Shown: piece by piece, positions 53,801-62,932 of the stretch
Numbering within the stretch: position 1 is the stretch's first letter
Layout: each line of letters begins with the position of its first letter
Assembly: GCA_000964245.1 (NCBI GenBank)
Contig: LANB01000001.1
Location: 4,219,501-4,283,500 of the forward strand
DNA from: Cellvibrionaceae bacterium 1162T.S.0a.05
GTDB lineage: Bacteria; Pseudomonadota; Gammaproteobacteria; Pseudomonadales; Cellvibrionaceae
Reading direction: 5' to 3'
Length of the DNA stretch: 64,000 bases
The notes under the pieces: model-generated
The model's database searches: none
What the model saw: only the letters and a program-made list of their open reading frames with translations
Told to the model about the DNA's origin: nothing
Made by a program: the position numbers and the translations under genes

Positions 53801-56800
53801 CCGTTTCTCATCTGTATCCATGGTAAACATCAGCTGGAAAAGCGGTCCGTGCGCGGTATTGCGGGGGGCTTTGAGAATGTCTACCAACATTTCGAAAGGC
53901 ATATCCTGATGCTCTTGAGCGTCCTGGTGCAGGGCTTTAATTTGAGCAAAATATTCACCGATTGCCTGGTCTTTTACCTGGCTACGCAGGACCAGCATAT
54001 TCAGGAAGAGCCCAATCAGTGGTTCCAGGGCCTTTTGTCGGCGATTAGCAATGGGTGTGCCGATGACAATATCTGAACTCCCGCTGTGGTGTGCAAAAAC
54101 CAGACTTAGAAAGCCGTGCAAGGCCATAAAAACGGTAAGATCATTACGTCGCGCAAAATCTACGAGCGCCATTGCGACAGTTGGCTCAAGCTCCTGCCGA
54201 TAAATAGCACCCTTGTTCTGCTTGAATTGCGGGCGAGGAAAATCCAGTGGCAGTGAATGCGTAGCCGGTAGTGCCGCTAATTTGTCACACCAATAGCTTC
54301 GTAAGCTCTGCTCTTTTTCGGGGAAATAGCTCTCGCGCTGCCAAAGCGCAAAATCGGCGTACTGAATATCCAGAAGAGTCAGATCGTCTGTAGCGCCTTC
54401 CGCGAAATGTTTGTAATACCAGGAAAATTCGCTAATTAGATTATTAATGGACCAGGCATCGGCCACAATATGATGCACAACCAACACCAGTACCGCTGCT
54501 TGACCTTCGTCACTTTGGTCATTCAAACGTACATACATGCTTCTGATCAAACAATCATTCGCGAGATCAAAGGTCTTTGTTGTAAATTCCTGAATGACAG
54601 TTTTTAATTCGCATTCTCTCGCCGCGTGCGTGTCTGCGTTTAACTCGCGGCGCTCAATTGAAAAATTGCTCTGATCTACAACCGTCTGCACAACACCCTG
54701 GCGAGTTTCCCTGAAATGCGTTCTTAACATTTCATGACGCGCTATTATTGAGCGCATTGCACGCTCAGCAATATCGCAACTGAAATCGCCCTTTACAGTA
54801 AAACTTTTTACGAGATTAAATTCACTGCTCGCGCCCTGCATTTTATCCAGGAACCATAAACGCTGCTGTGCAAAGGACAGTGGCAGTGCTTGCCGTGAGC
54901 GATCCCGTCGTGGTATTCCTTGTTGCTTTTTCTTTGCTGGAGCAACATTGCTCGTTACAAAGTGCGCCTGACTTTGAATAGAAAAATGACCAAATAGATC
55001 CTTGATGCCCATTTTGACAGCGAAGGCTTGCTCTATTTCCATTAGCAACTTCATTGCGATCAGGGAATGCCCGCCAACACTGAAGAAATCAGCCTCGTTG
55101 GAAAAATCATTGCGCCCGAGCAAGTTTATCCAGATCTGGCGGATTTTTTGTTCTACGCTTACCGTCGTATTGGACCCTTCTACGTCGTCACTACCGAGGT
55201 CTGATTTTGCAGCAGACTCTTGTCGCTGGTTTTCAATAAACTCAAGCTGCGCGCCAAAGGAGGTGTGACTAAACAGATCCTTGATTCCCATATTGACAGC
55301 TAAACGGCTGTCGATCTCAGCGAGTAAACGCATCGCCAACAACGAGTGTCCGCCAGCACGGAAAAAGTCACTTTCAACTGTAATTTCAGTCGGCCCGAGT
55401 AACTCACTCCAGATTTCCCTGAGTACTTGCTCGTGACTCGAATGGGTATTTTCAGCCTGCTGATTGCGTTCAGACGCGTGACTTTCCAATTGCGCAATTT
55501 GCGACTTTTCAGGTTGCAAATTTTCAGGTTGCAACTTTTTCAAAGCGGCAACATCAATTTTTCCACCCAGGGTATAAGGTAAAGCAGAAATATAACTATA
55601 CCTGGACGGCAGCATATACTCGGGTAACAGGGGTTTAAGTTGTGAAGTCCATTCCTCGTAGCTGTGCTGTGTCTCACTCACCAGGTAGGCATGTAAGGCT
55701 ATCTCGCCAGGTGTTTTATGAACATCGGCAAGCACCCAGGCATCCTGGACCGTGGGGATAGATTTTAAGGCGCTGACGACCTCAGCAATTTCAATTCTAT
55801 AACCACGCACCTTCACTTGCGTATCTCGACGGCCCAGGAATTCAATTTTACCGTCTTCTCTAAATCGCCCAAGATCACCCGTACAGTAACATCGGGTATT
55901 GACTTCAGGAAGGCGAATAAAGCTCTGTTCATTCAAGTCCGGCCGGTTTAAATAGCCTTTAGCCAAGCCGGGACCGGCAAGCAGGATCTCACCCACAGCA
56001 CCTTGTGGACAAAGTTTTCCCTTACGGTCGACGATATACACGGAAGTGTTTACCGCGGGTCTACCGATGGATGCACGCTGTCCCTGAGTGATGAGATCGA
56101 AGGTCGCATTTACCGAAGCTTCAGTCGGGCCATAAGCATTGATTGCGGATACAGCGTATTGCTCACAATACGTCGCCAGCTTATTCGCAAAATTATCACT
56201 CAGCACATCGCCGCTTACGATTAAATTCAGCGCGTAATCTTCCGCAGTTAATTTCTCAAGCATGTAGGCCATCATTGAAGGTGGAGCGTTATAAACAGGT
56301 ATCTTATTCGCGGTAATTAAGGCCATTAAATCTTCAACGTTGGCACTTTCGCTACGGCTGGCGATATTTACACGTGCGCCCATAGCCAACGCAGCCAAGC
56401 CCTTGATTGACGCATCAAAAGCATAGGAGACACTCCACAACCAACTCTCCAGTTTTGCGATACCCAAAGTCTTGAGTTGTTGTGCAAATACCTGATAAAA
56501 ATACTGGATATTTTGAAAACTACATTCCACGCCTTTTGGTTTGCCGGTACTTCCCGAGGTATAAATGATGTAGACCGAATCATCCGGCGCGCGCGCTGCT
56601 GCTGTAAACGCAGTCTTTTTGTCGAGAGTTTGCGGACGGCTATAGTGTAAAAGCGGCAAGGTAGGCAAGCTTACTCGGCTTGCAGTTTGTGCATGGTTAA
56701 TCAGCAAAAGCGGCGAGCAATCTTCAAGAATATCCTGAATACGTGTGTCCGGATTAACAGGATCAATAGGAACGTAAGCGGCGCCGACTTTCAATACCGC

Positions 56801-59800
56801 GTGAATGGCGATAAGCATATCGACACTGCGCTCAAACAAGAGAGCAATCGCACAATTTTTATAGGACGGGATCTGTATTTGTGCCTGTATTTTCTTAGCC
56901 AGGTCATCGGACAAATAGTCCAGTTCCCGCAGTGACAAGGTGGTCTCGCCAAAGTGCACAGCGCCTGTGGACAAGTCCTTGCTATCCGTGGGATACAGTA
57001 TTGATCGAATATCCGATGTTTCCTCTATCTCTTTTTTATGCCCGGTAGACAGCATTTCGATATTTGTTCGCTGCTGCATCCCGGCCAGTGAAAGTACATC
57101 CGCAAGATCTTTATCTTGTACTTGTAGTGCGTGATCATCCAGGAGTGCATCAAGGATGTGGTTAAAGTCATCGGCGATACGTTTGATATGACTTTCTGCA
57201 AACAAGGAACGGTCATATAGCCATTCCAACTGTAATACGGGCCCATCGTCAGAGGCGATTAAATGTAAGTCGTACTTTGCCGGTGCGACCTCTTCCTCGT
57301 TTTCAAATTTCAGGCCTTGAATCTCTTCCTGCTTATCCTGTTTGGCGGCCATATTCAACACAATTTGAAAAACGGGTGAATACGCGCTGCTACGTTGAGC
57401 ACCTAATCGTTCAACAACCTGTTCAAATGGACAACTCTGGTGTTTAAAAGCTTCGAGATTGACCGTTCTCACGTGTTCGAAATAAGCGTTGAGTGATTGA
57501 ATGTCTGTTGAAACACGGAGTGCAAGTGTGTTAACAAAAAATCCAATTAAGGGTTCCAGTAAGGTATCTGCTCGATTGGCAACAGGCGTTCCGATGACAA
57601 TATCCGAGCGATTGCTGTGTCGCGACAAACTGAGCGCAAAAACCGCATGCAGAAACATAAACATGGTGAGCTTATGTCGGGCAGCCAAGGCTCTTAACTC
57701 TTCTGTTTTCGCTTCGGGAATCGTGTGCACGAAATTTTTTGCAACATGTCGCTTGACGTCTGGCCTCGGAAAATCGAGGGGGATGGCATGCAGGGCCGGA
57801 GCCTTACAAAGCTGCCTCTCCCAATATTGCAAGTCCTCAGACAAATTTTTGACTTCGACACTTTGCCTTTGCCATAAGGCGTAATCGCCGTACTGTATTT
57901 TTAATTCAGGCAACGCTGGTGTGACCCCCAATAAAAAGGCTTTATACAGAGCCACAAACTCCTTGATCAGGATTGCAAGGGACCAACCATCCGACGCGAT
58001 ATGGTGGAGATTAATCAGTATACGCCCTTCACACTCTGCCAGTTTTATATACCGGGCCTTGAGCATTAGATCTCTCGACAAATCGAAATGACTTGTCTTA
58101 CTCAAGATAAGGAGGCGTTCGAGCTCTTCCTCACGCTCACTGGCGTTGAGCACTGAAAGGTCAATGTAATCTATACTAAAGTCAAACCTCGCCTGAACAC
58201 TTTGACTCGGTTCCTCACTGGTATGCTGGTAATTCGTACGCAATATTTCATGCCGCTGAATGATTTGTCTCAGTGCCTGTTCAGCAATATCTACCTTGAA
58301 ATCACCCTTGACTTTCAGGACCATCAGGTTATTAAACAGCGAATCACCGCCTTCGGTATGGCACATAAACCACAGACGTTGTTGCGCAAAAGACAAGGGC
58401 AAATTTTTCTTTTGCGAGACAGCTTCTATAACAGGTAAGGCGGTTTGCTGTAAGGCTTTACCCTGTCTATTCAGTTCCTGATCACAGTCAAGATCGGCCG
58501 CTATTTTTCGCGTGAGGGGTGCCAGGCTGTCCTCGTTTATTTTTTTCTTCCAGGCTTGTGATACCGAGGCATCAATCCTTTTGTGTTGATGAAACTTTAC
58601 ATCGCCCAACATTCTGGATTGTGCGTGCACGCCATCTGTCATGCGACGCTGTTTGCCTTGATAGGGCTGGCTTAAGGCCGCTTCATAAGGTAGATCAAGT
58701 GCCACACAAAGTTTCAACATTTCTTGCTCGGGTTTGGCGACCAATTGCTCGAAATGCAGCGTATGTCGTCGGCTTTGCGGTATGCCTGCAAGAAATTCAC
58801 GGATATTGTTATTGCAATTTACCCACAACAACTCGGCCAACTCTCGCGAACTGTAACCGTGCTGCTCGAGAAGCAGAACTTGCTCCATGTGCGCTTGTTC
58901 AAATGAATTTATCATCCCGCCCGGTTGCCTGATCAGGTGGATATAGTAAGCGTGTTCAAAGTACTCTTCGGCTCTCGCGAGAATTTCCGGGTGATAACTG
59001 TAGGATGGTGTTTTATCCACCAGAGTCTGCCCGGCGCTTTTCTCCTGCAAGTACTGATAAAATTCCAGAGTACTACTCTTGTTTTCCTGTGTGGCCATCA
59101 ATTCACTAGCACGTTCAGAATCGCAGGATTCCAGTTCCATAAGTGCACGAATACTGCCTTCCAGCCAAAATGCATTTCGGCCACTAAAGGTTTGACGACG
59201 TTGCTTGAGGTTTTCAAACGCGAGTAATTCCAATTCCGGCGGTGCAAAAAGTTGCGAATGCCCGGCCAACATTGAACGTAACAAGGTAGAGCCTGACCGT
59301 GGCGGAGATAATATAAATATGACAGGCCTGTTACTTTTTTTAAGTACCTTGTTCTTTAAGGGAAAGTGTGGGATCAGCTTACGAAGGTTCTGTACGGCAT
59401 TCTCGTCGATATGGATTTTATCGTCGGTACCTTCCTCGGTAGACGCTGCAATAAGACCGAGTTTGACTAGCGCGCGAGTATAGTGTTTTTCGAGATAGGC
59501 GGCGTACTCCCGGATAGTCGGCGCATCAAAAAGGCTGACCAACTGTACAATTTCATCCAGACGACTTTGCAAGCGATTGACAACCTGAATCGCCAATAGG
59601 GAATTTCCACCGATATCAAAGAAGTTGTCATCAATATCGATATGTGACTTACCAAGCACCTCAAGCCAAATCGCTCTTACAAAATTTTCGCTCGCGCCTG
59701 CTTCCCGTAGCGCTGAAGAACCATCGCCTGGCAGCGCATTATCAAGGCCCTTCACTTCTCGCAGTTTCTTGCGATCGACCTTGCCATTTGCCGTAAGCGG

Positions 59801-62800
59801 CAATTCATCGATAACTTTCATAACTGAAGGAAGCATGTAGGAAGGTAAACGGCCCGCGAGTCCCTGCTTAAGCCTGGTCAACCAGGCTTTAGCATGCTCG
59901 GCAGAGTCCGGCTTTTGCCGCGGTACCAGATAGGCTAACAGCGCAGAATTGCCACCCGCATCTTCTGCAAGATCAAGATAGACACTTTGTACCGTGCTAT
60001 CCGCGAGAATTCTTGCTTCGACTTCGCCCAATTCAATACGAAAACCGCGTACTTTTACCTGGCTATCGTTCCGGCCGACATAATGTAATTCCCCATTCTC
60101 GTCATACCTGGCCAAATCCCCACTCTTGTACATATGAGTGAAGCCGAAAGCCTTCATTTTTTCGTTGGCATAGGGGTTAGGATGAAAACGTTCGCGTGTC
60201 AGCGCCGGACGCTCGTGATAGGCCAGGGCCAGGCCTGCACCAGCAACGTAGATTTCACCAATGGCACCAGGTGGACAGATGTTGTGATTTTTATCCAGCA
60301 AATAAATAAGTTGATCGCGAATTGGTTTGCCAATCGAGCCATGATGGGTTCGACTTCCCAATATTTTTTTCCTGGACAATTTTTTTAGCGTGACATGCAC
60401 AGTGGTTTCTGTAATGCCGTACATATTGATCATCGCGGGCCCCGAATCGCCAACGAAATTCCACCACGATTGTAATTTTTCTTCCTTCAGCGCTTCACCG
60501 CCGAATATGACATAGCGCAAACTCTCGATACGCTTTTCTTTATCGATCAAGGTAGTTGCAAAATTATAAAATGCGGCAGGCGTTTGATTGAGGACGCTTA
60601 CGCCAGTGCTTCGACAAAGCTCGATAAATTGCGATGTATCGCGGGCCTGTTCACGTTCGGGTATGACCAGAGTCCCACCATAAAGCAAGGCTCCCCAAAG
60701 TTCCCATACACTGAAATCAAAGGAAATAGAATGAAACAGTGTCCACACGTCATCACTGCCAAACCCGAAATCTTCTTCTGTCGCATCCAGTAAGCGCAAT
60801 ACATTGTAATGGCTTTGCACTACACCCTTGGGTTCACCCGTTGATCCCGATGTATAAATAATGTAGGCCGCTTTGCTTTTTTCCTTAGCAGACAGTTTAT
60901 TAACCATGTCCGAATCCAGGCGCTTTTCAATGTCAATCTCACAAGGATTTTGCCCAGCATCTACAGAGAGGTAGTCGAGTTCCAATTCGCCCGCGAGCTT
61001 TTGGTCAAAGCTTTGGTCGCCGATAACTAACCTCGGTTTGGCATCTTTTAAAATATAGCTAATGCGCTCTTGCGGGTAGGCGTTGTCGATAGGCACGTAG
61101 ACCCCACCCGCTTTCAGCACCGCCAGAATAGCTATCACCATATTACTGGAGTGTTCAACTGCGACTGCAACATGGTCGCCCACTTGAACACCCTTCTGCG
61201 CAAGTTTTCGGCTGAGCTGGGTGGCGTGTTGATTCAGCGCATAATAGGACAGTGTTTGATCCTTGAAACGCAAAGCGATCTGATTCGGGTGTTGACTCGC
61301 TATACGCGCAAACCTGGTAGGAATATCCTCGTCCACAACAATATAATCTTCTTCCTTGATAGTGGGTATCAGCCGCGACTTTTCTATGTCCGATAAATAA
61401 TTTATCTCGCTCAATAAACTATCAGGCTGTTCGGCAAGATAATGCAGAGCATTGATAAAGTGCCTATTCAGGGAGCTAATCAGAGAGTTGTCAAACCTGG
61501 CATCTCTATAGAGCCAGGACAAGGAAAACGTCTTATCAGACACTACTACGCGTAAATTAAGATCGTACTTTGCCAGCTGATGTTCATTCTTAATGGGCGA
61601 AAAACGCAACCCTGGTATGCTGGCTGTCTCGTGGTTTTCTGTCTCCAGTGTTAAAAATAATTGAACCAGGGGCATACGGGCATTAACCCTTGCACCAGCA
61701 AGATGCTCCACCAAATATTCAAAAGGAAGATCCTGGTGTTGCTGAGCACCCTTGTTGACTTCTTTAACATGCTCAATGTAGGAACTAAAAGTATCAAAGC
61801 CCGTTTGTGTGCGAAGGACCAGCGTATTTACAAAAAAACCAATTAGCGGCTCAAGCTTTAGCTGTTGGCGATTAGCCACGGGCGTGCCAATCAGGCACTC
61901 TTCATTTCCGCTGTATTGATTTATTAAATAAGCGTAAATGGCATGAATGACAATAAATGGCGTTGTTGCATAGCGCGAAGCTAATGCAACAAGTTGCTGA
62001 TGTTCTTCAGCACTGGCCTGATAATTCACTGTATTTCCAGTGGAGTCCTGGTCTGAAACCACGCCCCCTGATTTTTGGGGTAAGCTGTGTTGAAATTGAC
62101 TACCAGCAAGGGTTGAAGACCAATAGGCGAATTTATTCTTTAGCACGGCATCGTTTAACCAAAGGCGCTGCCACCTGGCGTAATCGATATAGGAAACGTC
62201 GATGCCTGCCAACTCGGGAGTGCTCTGCTCTGCAAGCGCTTGGTAAATCCTGACAAATTCGTTAACAAACACTGCCGAAGACCAGGCATCAAAAGCGATA
62301 TGATGAACATTAATCAGAAGCACAGACTCCGAATTATCAACGGAGAGTTGAATCAATTTTCCACGAATTAATAAATCTTTAGATATATCAAATTTGTAGG
62401 TGTATTCCTCTTGCAAACACTCGACTAAGGCGTGCTCTTGTTCCTTTGCAGACAGTGATGAGATATTCAGGTGTACCAGCCTGAAATTAATATCGCCTTT
62501 CACTTCCTGACAGGCTTCGCCCTCGTGTTCTTTATATACCGTACGCAGCACGGCATGTCTTTCGATGATGCCTTGTATTGCTTGTTCGGCCCGCGCACAA
62601 GACAAATTGCCCTCAACGCGCAAGGCCACGGGCATATTATATTCCGCACCACCCTGCTGCATTTTATCGAGGGTCCATAGTCGTTGCTGAGCAAAAGATA
62701 AGGGATGCACGTTGCTATCGTAGTCTTGCCGGGTTAACTCAGGTATACGTTCACTCTCAAGACGACGAAGCGCTTCAAGAAATTCGATAAGCTCCTGTTT

Positions 62801-62932
62801 TCTGTTTTTAAGGCTCGCTTTCAGGTCCTCGGGAAATGAGGGCACTGTGAGTTTATAGCGCAATTCGCCATTCTCAACATATAAAAATACGCCACTATCG
62901 GCTGCCTGTTTAACCAGCATATGAATACTCAT
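50834..62932 (-). CDS. Trimodular NRPS with internal sulfotransferase and thioesterase
   Basis: 4032-residue peptide synthetase. Residues 1-50 are a TubC-type docking domain (IHMLVKQAADSGVFLYVENG). Module 1: C (HHIAFDAWS ~210), A (YTSGSTGEPKG ~696; specificity residues DFWNIGMVHK, the classical Thr code), PCP (DNFFDIGGNSLLA ~1107). Next a sulfotransferase domain at ~1195-1485: PAPS loop PPRSGSTLLRSML, KTPSYSYHPEIL, HLIRQPGGMINSF. Module 2: C (HHIASDGWS ~1643), A (~2125; code DAKNISAVNK, no match I know), two PCPs (~2525 and ~2618). Module 3: C (HHIVADAWS ~2823), A (~3318; DILQLGCVWK, glycine-like), PCP (~3698), TE with GYSLG (~3843) and KGSHADL (~4000). No epimerisation domains. Codes were aligned by eye to GrsA. 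ATGA overlap with the upstream NRPS. Confidence 0.95.
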   Translation of the reverse strand: MSIHMLVKQAADSGVFLYVENGELRYKLTVPSFPEDLKASLKNRKQELIEFLEALRRLESERIPELTRQDYDSNVHPLSFAQQRLWTLDKMQQGGAEYNMPVALRVEGNLSCARAEQAIQGIIERHAVLRTVYKEHEGEACQEVKGDINFRLVHLNISSLSAKEQEHALVECLQEEYTYKFDISKDLLIRGKLIQLSVDNSESVLLINVHHIAFDAWSSAVFVNEFVRIYQALAEQSTPELAGIDVSYIDYARWQRLWLNDAVLKNKFAYWSSTLAGSQFQHSLPQKSGGVVSDQDSTGNTVNYQASAEEHQQLVALASRYATTPFIVIHAIYAYLINQYSGNEECLIGTPVANRQQLKLEPLIGFFVNTLVLRTQTGFDTFSSYIEHVKEVNKGAQQHQDLPFEYLVEHLAGARVNARMPLVQLFLTLETENHETASIPGLRFSPIKNEHQLAKYDLNLRVVVSDKTFSLSWLYRDARFDNSLISSLNRHFINALHYLAEQPDSLLSEINYLSDIEKSRLIPTIKEEDYIVVDEDIPTRFARIASQHPNQIALRFKDQTLSYYALNQHATQLSRKLAQKGVQVGDHVAVAVEHSSNMVIAILAVLKAGGVYVPIDNAYPQERISYILKDAKPRLVIGDQSFDQKLAGELELDYLSVDAGQNPCEIDIEKRLDSDMVNKLSAKEKSKAAYIIYTSGSTGEPKGVVQSHYNVLRLLDATEEDFGFGSDDVWTLFHSISFDFSVWELWGALLYGGTLVIPEREQARDTSQFIELCRSTGVSVLNQTPAAFYNFATTLIDKEKRIESLRYVIFGGEALKEEKLQSWWNFVGDSGPAMINMYGITETTVHVTLKKLSRKKILGSRTHHGSIGKPIRDQLIYLLDKNHNICPPGAIGEIYVAGAGLALAYHERPALTRERFHPNPYANEKMKAFGFTHMYKSGDLARYDENGELHYVGRNDSQVKVRGFRIELGEVEARILADSTVQSVYLDLAEDAGGNSALLAYLVPRQKPDSAEHAKAWLTRLKQGLAGRLPSYMLPSVMKVIDELPLTANGKVDRKKLREVKGLDNALPGDGSSALREAGASENFVRAIWLEVLGKSHIDIDDNFFDIGGNSLLAIQVVNRLQSRLDEIVQLVSLFDAPTIREYAAYLEKHYTRALVKLGLIAASTEEGTDDKIHIDENAVQNLRKLIPHFPLKNKVLKKSNRPVIFILSPPRSGSTLLRSMLAGHSQLFAPPELELLAFENLKQRRQTFSGRNAFWLEGSIRALMELESCDSERASELMATQENKSSTLEFYQYLQEKSAGQTLVDKTPSYSYHPEILARAEEYFEHAYYIHLIRQPGGMINSFEQAHMEQVLLLEQHGYSSRELAELLWVNCNNNIREFLAGIPQSRRHTLHFEQLVAKPEQEMLKLCVALDLPYEAALSQPYQGKQRRMTDGVHAQSRMLGDVKFHQHKRIDASVSQAWKKKINEDSLAPLTRKIAADLDCDQELNRQGKALQQTALPVIEAVSQKKNLPLSFAQQRLWFMCHTEGGDSLFNNLMVLKVKGDFKVDIAEQALRQIIQRHEILRTNYQHTSEEPSQSVQARFDFSIDYIDLSVLNASEREEELERLLILSKTSHFDLSRDLMLKARYIKLAECEGRILINLHHIASDGWSLAILIKEFVALYKAFLLGVTPALPELKIQYGDYALWQRQSVEVKNLSEDLQYWERQLCKAPALHAIPLDFPRPDVKRHVAKNFVHTIPEAKTEELRALAARHKLTMFMFLHAVFALSLSRHSNRSDIVIGTPVANRADTLLEPLIGFFVNTLALRVSTDIQSLNAYFEHVRTVNLEAFKHQSCPFEQVVERLGAQRSSAYSPVFQIVLNMAAKQDKQEEIQGLKFENEEEVAPAKYDLHLIASDDGPVLQLEWLYDRSLFAESHIKRIADDFNHILDALLDDHALQVQDKDLADVLSLAGMQQRTNIEMLSTGHKKEIEETSDIRSILYPTDSKDLSTGAVHFGETTLSLRELDYLSDDLAKKIQAQIQIPSYKNCAIALLFERSVDMLIAIHAVLKVGAAYVPIDPVNPDTRIQDILEDCSPLLLINHAQTASRVSLPTLPLLHYSRPQTLDKKTAFTAAARAPDDSVYIIYTSGSTGKPKGVECSFQNIQYFYQVFAQQLKTLGIAKLESWLWSVSYAFDASIKGLAALAMGARVNIASRSESANVEDLMALITANKIPVYNAPPSMMAYMLEKLTAEDYALNLIVSGDVLSDNFANKLATYCEQYAVSAINAYGPTEASVNATFDLITQGQRASIGRPAVNTSVYIVDRKGKLCPQGAVGEILLAGPGLAKGYLNRPDLNEQSFIRLPEVNTRCYCTGDLGRFREDGKIEFLGRRDTQVKVRGYRIEIAEVVSALKSIPTVQDAWVLADVHKTPGEIALHAYLVSETQHSYEEWTSQLKPLLPEYMLPSRYSYISALPYTLGGKIDVAALKKLQPENLQPEKSQIAQLESHASERNQQAENTHSSHEQVLREIWSELLGPTEITVESDFFRAGGHSLLAMRLLAEIDSRLAVNMGIKDLFSHTSFGAQLEFIENQRQESAAKSDLGSDDVEGSNTTVSVEQKIRQIWINLLGRNDFSNEADFFSVGGHSLIAMKLLMEIEQAFAVKMGIKDLFGHFSIQSQAHFVTSNVAPAKKKQQGIPRRDRSRQALPLSFAQQRLWFLDKMQGASSEFNLVKSFTVKGDFSCDIAERAMRSIIARHEMLRTHFRETRQGVVQTVVDQSNFSIERRELNADTHAARECELKTVIQEFTTKTFDLANDCLIRSMYVRLNDQSDEGQAAVLVLVVHHIVADAWSINNLISEFSWYYKHFAEGATDDLTLLDIQYADFALWQRESYFPEKEQSLRSYWCDKLAALPATHSLPLDFPRPQFKQNKGAIYRQELEPTVAMALVDFARRNDLTVFMALHGFLSLVFAHHSGSSDIVIGTPIANRRQKALEPLIGLFLNMLVLRSQVKDQAIGEYFAQIKALHQDAQEHQDMPFEMLVDILKAPRNTAHGPLFQLMFTMDTDEKRELDLPGLQFESLAENETLCKYDLTIAATVDEKAAESGGAVEWLYDTSLFKQESIVNMAEHLGSLLALIPQIESQGKTHQAVWRTSQLGFLNPRENRCVQQYLQTLEPAGESAVSLSVEFESVASAHSQRLALSIENQDYSYARLSEDVAQLSRHLLDQGVRPGDIVGLHLPRCYALVVSMLAVLKTGAAYLPMDPDYPRDRLDYMAKDTELDLIITCTDENFSFVKHKLLVNADLSHMSVIVGDETTKHEQTAMSQQGRADRTGTLAYVIYTSGSTGKPKGVMISHASVLQFLHGMNKALNNALNPATRLLAITTFAFDISVLEIFGVLLQGGTVVLANEEQTREPKTLARLLDEKEITLFQATPSTWTMLLDSGWQGKKDLVGLVGGEALPVNLAKPLSQTLDSLWNCYGPTEATVWSLVRKVETGEIEQSGKIYLGGALAGYKHLVLGAFNQICSPGSKGELCIGGGALAEGYLNRPDLTRERFIDVNLSGVSERFYRTGDEVTLRDDGLFEFHGRLDDQIKIRGYRIEPGEIQRSIETTGLVEQAIVLEHNAQLVAYLLCENESALIEQLKSRIAQQLPLYMLPTRFVVLNDFPKTPNGKIDKNRLRELEANQEQDVFVPPVLENEIHLAALWRDVLPNAPRNISRNHSFFELGGHSLLVVRLVSAITDQFNVNLTIKEVFQHASLKDMTEVIENKFSNEERDTVVTNDNQCLVRLSESRVQRNIFCLPPGLGSAFAYRELSERLTDLGNFYGLQPPQIYLNEKPETLGECIDFYKNLVKTIQPHGPYHLLGYSLGAAFAYELACQLQREGEHIASLCVIDAPPLFLKDDEVPRSWQEPLQEVITFYVERMNLAFTFDWSLVANSTQEAGVKMIEEHIHKQNLVIEGIDKRYLNQYLNYLCDIERLSKCHQSSASSIDVHLIKTFRNQSERSKFLDWEKVSNGIVNLKLVKGSHADLMNPPYVDDVAKSLKYLILKDVMENIYVV
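55010..55390 (-). repeat. Duplicated carrier-protein domain inside the NRPS
   Basis: Two consecutive PCPs, around residues 2525 and 2618, share SDFFRAGGHSLLAMRLL versus ADFFSVGGHSLIAMKLL and VNMGIKDLFSH versus VKMGIKDLFGH. They are more alike than either is to the PCPs of modules 1 and 3, indicating an internal duplication. Both keep the phosphopantetheine serine. Confidence 0.85.
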
